Assembly (NCBI GenBank): GCA_937941095.1 | Contig: CALDYJ010000057.1 | Span: forward strand, 1 to 44,881 | Reading direction: 5' to 3' | Origin: an uncultured Saprospiraceae bacterium | Lineage (GTDB): Bacteria; Bacteroidota; Bacteroidia; Chitinophagales; Saprospiraceae | Length of the DNA: 44,881 nt | Shown: in pieces, positions 26,881 through 33,509 of the stretch | Layout: each line of letters starts with the position of its first letter | Position numbering within the stretch: the first letter of the stretch is position 1 | Program-made: the position numbers and the translations under genes | Notes under the pieces: model-generated | The model's input: only the letters and a program-made list of their open reading frames with translations | Told to the model about the DNA's origin: nothing | Database searches by the model: none

Positions 26881-27633
26881 TTAAATATCAAACAGCACCT
26901 CTCCTGAAGCCATGTTATACTTTGCACCAACAATTTTTATTCTATTATTTTTTTCTAGATCGTTTAGGATAGGGCTCTCTTTCCTAATTTCCATAATACT
27001 ATTTTGTATATTATTTTGAATCACTGCATTAATGAATTGAGAATTTTGTTTATTTCTTGGCCCTAAAATGTTTTTAGTATTTTCAATTACATCTTTTATC
27101 TTAAGTGTTATTGAAGCTAAATTCCCACTCTTATCTTTATCAATTGCAGATTTTATAGCTCTACAATTATCATGGCCCATAACAACGACAACCTTTGTCC
27201 CTAATTCACGACAGGCATGTTCCATGTCTGCTAAAATCTCATTGCTTATTATGTTTCCTGAGATCCTAATCACTATTAGATCACCTATTCCTTTATCAAA
27301 GATATCTTCAACTGGAATCCTAGAATCTGAACAAGTTAGAATTACAGCTTTAGGAGTTTGTCCCAATGCCGCTTCTCTTATCATCTTGGTATGATCACGA
27401 ACGGTTAGGTTATTCTTAATAAACCTTTGGTTACCCTGAATAAAAGATGAAACTATCTTCATTGGTGACATGGCGTCTCTTTCTTCTTCTGTAAGTATCC
27501 TTTCTTTCAAGGGCTCTAATTCACCATAAATGTCTTTTAGATTGACTTGATGATTTGTATTATTGGTGTTTAAATCTTCACATGAGGTGAAGAAAAATAA
27601 AAACAGAATTAATATCCTTGGTATTATATTCAT
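26881..27633 (-). CDS. Beta-class carbonic anhydrase, lipoprotein form
   Basis: 250 residues. A signal peptide with lipobox (LFFFTSC, Cys18) precedes about 40 linker residues and a complete beta-carbonic anhydrase: zinc ligands C101, H154 and C157 and dyad D103-R105 (TCSDSR, GHDNCRA). It should work in the periplasm or at the membrane face, unlike the cytoplasmic enzyme at 10685. Within the operon it lies 9 bp after the HPF-like gene and 18 bp before the ABC gene. Envelope carbonic anhydrase could supply bicarbonate or buffer protons at the membrane. Regulated, by inference, from operator B2. Confidence 0.92.
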   Translation of the reverse strand: MNIIPRILILFLFFFTSCEDLNTNNTNHQVNLKDIYGELEPLKERILTEEERDAMSPMKIVSSFIQGNQRFIKNNLTVRDHTKMIREAALGQTPKAVILTCSDSRIPVEDIFDKGIGDLIVIRISGNIISNEILADMEHACRELGTKVVVVMGHDNCRAIKSAIDKDKSGNLASITLKIKDVIENTKNILGPRNKQNSQFINAVIQNNIQNSIMEIRKESPILNDLEKNNRIKIVGAKYNMASGEVLFDI

Positions 27634-27642
27634 AAGACTAGA

Positions 27643-27960
27643 TTAAATAGGTGATTTAATTGTTTTAAATTTATTCTGGTGTTTAGATTTCATCTTTCTA
27701 ATGTTTCGAGTAGCAGTTGCAAGGATATTTTTAAGCAGTTTATTTAGATCACTGTCCTTCTTGCTACTAATCTTTTCTTTTCCGTTTGCCTTAATTTTGA
27801 GTACAGCCTTATAAGTAATTAAGCTGCTTCCTTCTTTGTCCAGAAAAAGATCAATTTGGTCAAGTATGTCGAACTTCTCATAAATTGAATAAAATTTCCA
27901 TTTTGCAAATCTGATGTGCTTGTTAGCAATTTCTGCTCTGTTACTAATCATTAACTTCAT
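27643..27960 (-). CDS. Small HPF/RaiA-like protein (first gene of the exporter operon)
   Basis: 105 residues, very basic. The order of strands and a final helix (FDILDQIDLFLDKEGSS, YKAVLKIKANGKEKISSKKD, LNKLLKNILATATRNIRKMK) resembles the HPF/RaiA fold that binds idle ribosomes, but identity is low and I cannot rule out an unrelated small alpha/beta protein. Its ATG is 34 bp from operator B2, and the gene leads the six-gene operon, so its level would rise with the envelope anhydrase and exporter. Confidence 0.5.
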   Translation of the reverse strand: MKLMISNRAEIANKHIRFAKWKFYSIYEKFDILDQIDLFLDKEGSSLITYKAVLKIKANGKEKISSKKDSDLNKLLKNILATATRNIRKMKSKHQNKFKTIKSPI

Positions 27961-27994
27961 AAGTTTTCGATTTATTGATTAAAAATTCAATTGC

Positions 27995-28013
27995 TTGATA
28001 GTATTACTATTAT
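27995..28013. promoter_or_regulatory. Palindromic operator B2 (operon side)
   Basis: TTGATAGTATTACTATTAT holds a perfect 13-bp dyad ATAGTA-T-TACTAT. It is 34 bp upstream of the HPF-like ATG, the same distance as operator A2 to the TetR ATG. Same consensus as A1, A2 and B1. Confidence 0.7.
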
Positions 28014-28082
28014 TTGTGCAAGTATAACAACTTTATTTCTAAAAGTCCAGCAATATTTCTCTTTTTTATAAAACTATCACTC

Positions 28083-28101
28083 ATAATAGCAATACTATTA
28101 T
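28083..28101. promoter_or_regulatory. Palindromic operator B1 (TPR side)
   Basis: ATAATAGCAATACTATTAT, identical to operator A1 at 13060-13078 and embedded in 26 identical bases (28081-28106 versus 13058-13083). It is 63 bp upstream of the TPR gene, exactly as A1 is from the SulP start. Confidence 0.75.
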
Positions 28102-28164
28102 TAATATGTGTATTACTTGCTTTTTAAAATTATTCGCTTTATATTGCAGGTATAAATCCACCTT

Positions 28165-29346
28165 ATGAAAAATCTACTAATCATTTGTTTACTTGTATTC
28201 AGCAGCCAGCTATTTGCTCAAGAAGTCAGTACCCATGTTACTGGTCTAAATTTATTAGAACAAAAATTCCGAACAATGAACTATGAAGAAGCCTTAAGGA
28301 TAGCAGATGAATCGGTTATGCAAAATGAAAATTCTGCCAATGCATTAATTCAGAGAGCACTATTAAAAATCAGGCTAGGAATGGAAGAAGAAGCTAAATT
28401 GGATTTAAAAAAGGCAAATAAAATAAATCCTCTGGCAGCAGATTTATTTGGTTTAAATGGACATTTTGGTATTTTAAATGCTATAAAAACAGATGGGACT
28501 AAGGGCTTTCAGAAACTAAGTTTAGAAAACAACATTAACTATTACTTCGATTATATTGACAATACAATTGTCTATGACTCTCATACAGATATGGAGATAA
28601 ATTTAATCGAACAAGTCATTTTCGAAATCAGTACTGGAAATTTAGATAAAGCCTCAACAATTATTCGTGAAGGTCTTGACAACAATCAAAATTCCAGCCT
28701 TTTATGGGATCTTGAAGGATTAATTTACTATCAGCAAAAAAAGTATTCTAACGCAAAAGACTCATTCATAAAAGCAATTAAGCTTGACCCTAATTTTGGG
28801 ATTGCATTGTTTAATCTAGCTATGACAGAGAAACACCTTGGTAACTTAGAATTGGCAAAAAGCTACATTTATAGGTCAATAATAATCCAAGAAAACTTAA
28901 TTAAAGCTAAATTCGAACTAGCACAGTTTCATAAAAAAGACAATCTAAACGATAAAGCAATTAAAATTTACAACGAAGTCATCTCGGAAGAATCTCCAGA
29001 ATGGAAAAAAGCTTTAATCAACAGAGGTTTAACAAAAAAATATAAAGGAGATTTTACTGGGGCTTCTATAGACATCAACAAAGCTATTTCATTTGATGAA
29101 AGAAATCACCTTCTGTACTTTTATAAAGCGAACATTTTAATGATTCAAGGAAACACCAATAAGGCAATTTATTATTATGATAAAAGTATTGCTCTAAATA
29201 AAACATTTGGATTGGCTTACTTCAACAGAGGTCTAGCGAATATAAAATTAAACAAACATCGTCAAGCATGTGATGATTTTCAAATTAGTGAACAATACGG
29301 TACGCAAATAGAAAAAGATTATTTACTCTTTTGCAATGATTTATAA
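28165..29346 (+). CDS. Exported TPR-repeat protein
   Basis: 393 residues with a signal peptide (about 1-18, SSQLFAQ). About eight TPR units follow (NYEEALRIADESVMQNENSA, KYSNAKDSFIKAIKLDPNFG, FTGASIDINKAISFDERNH, NTNKAIYYYDKSIALNKTFG). TPRs bind other proteins; here probably in the periplasm. Divergent from the anhydrase/exporter operon with shared operator sites, so likely a member of the same regulon, perhaps a scaffold. No enzyme motif. Confidence 0.85.
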   Translation: MKNLLIICLLVFSSQLFAQEVSTHVTGLNLLEQKFRTMNYEEALRIADESVMQNENSANALIQRALLKIRLGMEEEAKLDLKKANKINPLAADLFGLNGHFGILNAIKTDGTKGFQKLSLENNINYYFDYIDNTIVYDSHTDMEINLIEQVIFEISTGNLDKASTIIREGLDNNQNSSLLWDLEGLIYYQQKKYSNAKDSFIKAIKLDPNFGIALFNLAMTEKHLGNLELAKSYIYRSIIIQENLIKAKFELAQFHKKDNLNDKAIKIYNEVISEESPEWKKALINRGLTKKYKGDFTGASIDINKAISFDERNHLLYFYKANILMIQGNTNKAIYYYDKSIALNKTFGLAYFNRGLANIKLNKHRQACDDFQISEQYGTQIEKDYLLFCNDL

Positions 29347-29369
29347 ATCAATTTTTGTCATCTAAAAAA

Positions 29370-29406
29370 AGTGGCTTAATGGTAATCCATCATTAAGTTA
29401 CTTTTT
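29370..29406. terminator. Bidirectional terminator after the TPR gene
   Basis: AGTGGCTTAATG (29370-29381) pairs with CATTAAGTTACT (29391-29402), 12 bp with two G-U pairs, loop 9 nt, then TTTTT. On the minus strand the A-run before it gives a T-run, so it also serves the LpxR-like gene ending at 29410. Confidence 0.8.
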
Positions 29407-29409
29407 ATC

Positions 29410-30360
29410 TCAGAATGCCACCCCAAATTTAAGACCACCCCATCCTGATTTTTCACCTTGTTGAAATTCCTTAGAAATAAATGTTCTTGAATATTCTAGA
29501 TATAGTTTTTTAATTTTTAAAACTAATCCAAAATTAAATTGCTTAACAAGTCTTTTTGTATTCTTTACCGAAACTGTATAAACATTATCCTTTCTCAAAA
29601 CACCTCCTTGAAGACTTGCATCGTAAGCAATAAGATAAAGAAGTGGCTCTGTAAATAAATAAAACTCAACTTTCTTTTTGTCATGTTTATTATTAAACAA
29701 ATCGAGTTTAGCATTAAATCCGAATGATGCATTTGTGAACAAGGTCCCTATTTTTAAATTTGCAGTAGCATTAATTACTAATAACTTTTTATGCCTTAAC
29801 AATTCTTTTTCGTAAGTAAAATTATAATTAATTACTAAGTCATTTTTTATTTGATTTTGCCATCCTAAAGGGATTACGCCACCAATAGCCTTATGTATGC
29901 CAGTTTGCATTTCCTTTCCAAATGCAACTGGTCCCATTACTCCAATATTGAGAGAAGATACCAAATGTGTTTTCTTAGATTTATGTTTTACTATGACAAA
30001 ACTTTTTAACATCATCGCAGCGCAAAAAGGTCTGTCCATGAATTGAATTTCGTTTGTTTTTATATTCTCTGGAGTAAATCCAATATGTTCAAATGACAAA
30101 CCAAAAATTGCATTTTTTGACTTATTACCCACCAATAATTTAGTCAGTGGATTTTTCCTTAATACTGGAGAAACCCATTCAAAATTATATCCTTGGGTAT
30201 AATTTTCATCGGAGCTATCGAAGTAGTCATTGTCATAACTAATTCTTAAATAGCTAAGTTCATTAATATTTCGATAGGAGACTAGGTGATCAATTTTTTG
30301 ACAAATGCCTAGGAATGGAAGAAAAAGAAATATTAAAAATGCAACTATTTGATTAACCAT
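29410..30360 (-). CDS. LpxR-like (DUF2219) outer-membrane lipid A deacylase family protein
   Basis: 316 residues, signal peptide about 1-20 (PFLGICQ). Motifs of the LpxR family in order: YDNDYF with N44-D45, NYTQGY 53-58, DRPF 109-112, GVMGPVAFGKEMQTGIH 140-156 (H156), then LGWQNQI. LpxR removes the 3'-acyloxyacyl chain of lipid A and is a 12-strand barrel. The usual DRPYAG-type motif reads DRPFCAA, so activity is not certain; many Bacteroidota members are unproven. A terminator-like hairpin lies 36 bp before the start. Confidence 0.75.
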   Translation of the reverse strand: MVNQIVAFLIFLFLPFLGICQKIDHLVSYRNINELSYLRISYDNDYFDSSDENYTQGYNFEWVSPVLRKNPLTKLLVGNKSKNAIFGLSFEHIGFTPENIKTNEIQFMDRPFCAAMMLKSFVIVKHKSKKTHLVSSLNIGVMGPVAFGKEMQTGIHKAIGGVIPLGWQNQIKNDLVINYNFTYEKELLRHKKLLVINATANLKIGTLFTNASFGFNAKLDLFNNKHDKKKVEFYLFTEPLLYLIAYDASLQGGVLRKDNVYTVSVKNTKRLVKQFNFGLVLKIKKLYLEYSRTFISKEFQQGEKSGWGGLKFGVAF

Positions 30361-30395
30361 ATCTTTTGACTAAATATTCATTTCTTTTTTATAAA

Positions 30396-30426
30396 AAGGC
30401 TGAGAAATGATAAGTTTCCCAGCCTT
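30396..30426 (-). terminator. Terminator-like hairpin in the leader of the LpxR-like gene
   Basis: On the minus strand AAGGCTGGGAAA pairs with TTTCTCAGCCTT (one mismatch), followed directly by TTTTTATAAAAAAG. It faces into the gene, 36 bp before its ATG, with no minus-strand gene upstream for 5 kb except across the plus-strand genes. Either an attenuator or the end of a small RNA. Confidence 0.6.
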
Positions 30427-30690
30427 GTGAAAATATCCCCAAAAAATTATCAGTACAGTAAGATCTTCTTAATTAGTTTCTTAATAGGTAATCAATACCT
30501 TTTTTAACCAACTCTATGGATATATACGACATAAAGAAATAAAATGGATTTCAAAATCTAAATTCATTAACTATTGACAAGTAAACTGATCTTATTGATT
30601 ATATTTATGCTGCTAATTATTTAGTTATTTAAATAAGAATAGGCACATTCCATTTAATTTAAATTTTCACAAATTTTAAAATTTCAGATC

Positions 30691-31050
30691 TTGAATAAAA
30701 TTGTTTTTATGTCATTATTTTTTATCACTTCAGTGTACATTTTTATTCAAGTAGGGATCAATGCTGGTGTCAATGTAGCATCATTAAAGTATGAAAATGA
30801 TTCTCAAAATCTTGAAAACCTTGATGAGAATTTCATTAATGGTCTAGCCGCAGGTTTATTTTTCAATTTAGCGATTAGTGATAATTTTCATATTCAGCCA
30901 GAGGTTTTATTTCCTCAAAAAGGAAATAAAAACACCTATGAATTAAGTACGCTCTCTCAAAGTTTAATTTTGGTCTAAATAATTTGCTGGATGAAAATAC
31001 GAATGATAATAACAATAATAAACCAATTTTAAATACCTGAGGAATTTCCA
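30691..31050 (+). pseudogene. Remnant of a PorT-like outer-membrane beta-barrel gene
   Basis: A TTG-started frame (30691-30978) encodes a signal-like start and the first strands of a porin-family barrel: VGINAGVNVASLKYENDSQN, then GLAAGLFFNLAISDNFHIQP and EVLFPQKGNKNTYELS, stopping after 95 residues where about 200 are normal. Shifting frame near 30960 continues FNFGLNNLLDENTNDNNNNK, which looks like the C-terminal part of the same family, then TGA about 31040. So it has lost its middle and its frame. A PorT-like gene of intact type is at 40776. Confidence 0.6.
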
Positions 31051-31131
31051 GAACCCTAGGCTTTAAAGTCTAAATAGTGAAGCATATGTGACGCTATTAT
31101 GGTAAATTTTTAATTAGCAAAATTCTAAGTT

Positions 31132-32187
31132 ATGCCAAAGTCTTCAAAAGAAAGAATCGGTCTACCTCCAGGTTCAATTGTTTATACAGGAAATAAAAAA
31201 GCTGCAAAAATAACGCTACATCACCTACAATATAATTTTGAAACCTTTCAAATTCTCAAACTGGATAATCATTCAAAATTTGTAATAGATGCAAATCAAA
31301 ATTTTGTAGATTGGTATGATATAAGGGGAATTCATGATACTAAATTGATTGAAAAAATAGGAGATGTTTTTCAAATACACAATTTAATCCTAGAAGATAT
31401 TGTAGATGTGAATCAACGGCCAAAATTTGAAGAATTTGATAATGGAATTCTCTTGATTCTAAAATCACCTACTTTTAATAGTAAGACTTTGGGAGTCACT
31501 TTTGAACATATTGCAATAATTTTAAAAGATGGCGTTCTCATAAGCTTTCAAGAAGAACATAGTGATATTTTCCTCCCAATTAGAGACAGAATTGAATCTG
31601 CAAAAGGAAAAATAAGAAATCAAAAAGCAGATTATTTAGCTTACGCTCTTACAGATTTTTTAGTAGATCAACAATATGCTGTAATGGAAGACATTGAAGA
31701 AGAAGTTGAAAAACTTGAACTCCATTTACTCAGCAATCCTCAAAAAAATATAAAAGAAGAAATATTTTCACTTAAGAGGCAAATTATTATTTTAAGAAAA
31801 GAGGTCGTTCCTTTAAAGGAAGCTATCAATAAGTTTAGCAAAAGTGATCATCAATTGATTAAAGATTCATCAAAGATTTTTATTATGGATTTGTATGACC
31901 ACACTTTTCAACTGACAGACATGATTGATTCAAACCGTGAAATTCTTAATGGACTTCAAGATCTTTATTTATCAGAAATAAGCTTTAAGATGAATAAGAT
32001 CATGCAAATACTGACCATAATTACTACTGTATTTGTACCACTATCTTTTTTGACAAGTCTTTATGGAATGAATTTTAAATATATGCCAGAATTAAATTTT
32101 AAATATGGATATTTTATTTTACTTGGTATCATGCTCTTGATAAGTGCTTGTCTATTGATTTGGTTCAGAAAAAACAAATGGCTTTAA
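31132..32187 (+). CDS. corA: CorA-type magnesium/cobalt transporter
   Basis: 351 residues. Large N-terminal cytoplasmic domain (about 1-285) with long acidic helix (YAVMEDIEEEVEKLELHLLS), then two membrane helices; the first ends in the signature YGMN (GMN 312-314) and the loop FKYMPEL, the second is YFILLGIMLLISACLLIWF with a basic end. Pentameric Mg2+ channel. Single gene with no operon partner; 154 bp upstream is non-coding apart from the barrel remnant. Confidence 0.93.
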   Translation: MPKSSKERIGLPPGSIVYTGNKKAAKITLHHLQYNFETFQILKLDNHSKFVIDANQNFVDWYDIRGIHDTKLIEKIGDVFQIHNLILEDIVDVNQRPKFEEFDNGILLILKSPTFNSKTLGVTFEHIAIILKDGVLISFQEEHSDIFLPIRDRIESAKGKIRNQKADYLAYALTDFLVDQQYAVMEDIEEEVEKLELHLLSNPQKNIKEEIFSLKRQIIILRKEVVPLKEAINKFSKSDHQLIKDSSKIFIMDLYDHTFQLTDMIDSNREILNGLQDLYLSEISFKMNKIMQILTIITTVFVPLSFLTSLYGMNFKYMPELNFKYGYFILLGIMLLISACLLIWFRKNKWL

Positions 32188-32244
32188 TTCAGAATGTTAT
32201 CGCATTGTATTTTCAGCAGAACCAAAATAAAACAAAAACTCTTC

Positions 32245-32937
32245 TTAATTTAACCATGTATGATAAAACTGCTTTAGTTTTTTTGGACAAACATTAAGTC
32301 TAAATTTTATAAACACAAGCAGATTAATAATGTTAACCTTGAGGTAAGAGTTTTTCTGATATTTTCGATCCGAAACCAATATAGGAGAGTCAATAATGGT
32401 ATAAGAAACTTTATTCTCTTTTATTCTACGAAAGATTTCAAAGTCTTCCATTATTACAAAACTTTCTTTATATCCATTCAACTTTTTAAAACATGAACGA
32501 GTAAAAAAATGACATTGATCCCCGCCACCTGCAAAAACACCATCAAATTTTGTGAAAAAACTATTGATTTTTAATAAGACATTGGGGCTATCAAAATTAA
32601 ATGAAAAAAAACCAAAATGATATCCCATTTTTATTGCCTCTTTAATTTTAATTGTAATATTTGGAGGTGGGATAACATCTGCATGAAGAAATAATACAGC
32701 CTCTGCTTTTGTATGCTTCACCCCTTCATTTAGCTGAAGGCTTCTACAACTTGCCTTTATTTTTATATAATTGAGGCCTTGACTCTTACAAAATAGTCTT
32801 GAATCATCTTTGGATTTTGAGCAATCTACTACGATAATATTTTCCGCTTTTATTTCACAAACAGATTGTAAATAAGGAATTAATTTTCTTAAGTTAATTT
32901 CTTCATTTAAAATTGGTATGATGACATCTAAAATCAA
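32245..32937 (-). CDS. Family 2 glycosyltransferase (TIGR04283-like)
   Basis: 230 residues. GT-A fold start DVIIPILNEEINLRKLI, nucleotide-sugar motif FLHADVIPP (about 83-91), a GGGDQCHFFTRSCFKKLNGY acceptor-region block and MEDFEIFRRI. This matches the TIGR04283 group, often named arsenosugar or selenodomain-associated transferase 2, but no radical-SAM partner is nearby. So the true acceptor is unknown. Cytoplasmic, possibly membrane-associated. Confidence 0.8.
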   Translation of the reverse strand: MILDVIIPILNEEINLRKLIPYLQSVCEIKAENIIVVDCSKSKDDSRLFCKSQGLNYIKIKASCRSLQLNEGVKHTKAEAVLFLHADVIPPPNITIKIKEAIKMGYHFGFFSFNFDSPNVLLKINSFFTKFDGVFAGGGDQCHFFTRSCFKKLNGYKESFVIMEDFEIFRRIKENKVSYTIIDSPILVSDRKYQKNSYLKVNIINLLVFIKFRLNVCPKKLKQFYHTWLN

Positions 32938-32981
32938 TATTATTTTTTCTTTTTCATGTATGATAATAATTATAAAGCTAA

Positions 32982-33422
32982 TTACTCTGTTAGTAGATAA
33001 GGACTAAGATCTTTTTTGATTTCTTTTGCTAGTATACCAACTTTCACTTTTACACCAGAATTTTCCAGTATGATAATACCTTTACCTTGGTTCTTTTTGT
33101 GTGGATCCAAGATACCGACATATACTTCTTTGATTTTTCTTTTTGCAATTTCCTTTGCACAAGAGGGAGTTCTTCCAAAAAAAGAACACGGTTCTAGGGT
33201 TACAAAAATTGATACTTCATTTTCTGAAACTGGAATTTGATTCAAGGCCATTGCTTCTGCATGTGGCTGACCAGGAGAATTTGTAAATCCTCTGGCAATT
33301 ATGTGATTATTTTTTACAATCACACATCCAACAGGTGGATTAGGAAGACAGGTTGGCAAAGCTTTTTTTCCTTCCATCATAGCCTCTCGCATAAAATAAT
33401 TTATCTGTTTTTTTGTCATCAT
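32982..33422 (-). CDS. RibD-type deaminase domain protein, stand-alone
   Basis: 146 residues with the zinc deaminase motif: HAEAMAL (H54, E56), TLEPCSFFGRTPSCAKEI (C79, C88) and DPHKKNQGKGI, all typical of the diaminohydroxyphosphoribosylaminopyrimidine deaminase half of RibD. The C-terminal reductase half is absent, so it is a single-domain protein. It may act in riboflavin synthesis with a separate reductase, or deaminate another nucleotide. The start could be Met1 or Met2. Confidence 0.8.
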   Translation of the reverse strand: MMTKKQINYFMREAMMEGKKALPTCLPNPPVGCVIVKNNHIIARGFTNSPGQPHAEAMALNQIPVSENEVSIFVTLEPCSFFGRTPSCAKEIAKRKIKEVYVGILDPHKKNQGKGIIILENSGVKVKVGILAKEIKKDLSPYLLTE

Positions 33423-33443
33423 TATTAGTTAATTTTAAAAATA

Positions 33444-33470
33444 GATACCCCAACATCAAGTTGAGGTATC
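33444..33470 (-). terminator. Terminator of the DUF4331 gene
   Basis: Minus strand GATACCTCAAC pairs with GTTGGGGTATC (11 bp, one mismatch, 5-nt loop) and is followed by TATTTTTAAAA. Located 40 bp after the stop of the gene ending at 33510. Confidence 0.75.
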
Positions 33471-33509
33471 CTTTCACAACAAAAACCAAATTTTGTATGA
33501 GAATTTTTC

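Noticed and set aside
13058..28106. The 26-bp identical block as ends of an insertion sequence or composite transposon
   Set aside because: Both copies sit in divergent promoters at fixed distances from starts, variant copies accompany each, and no transposase lies between or beside them.
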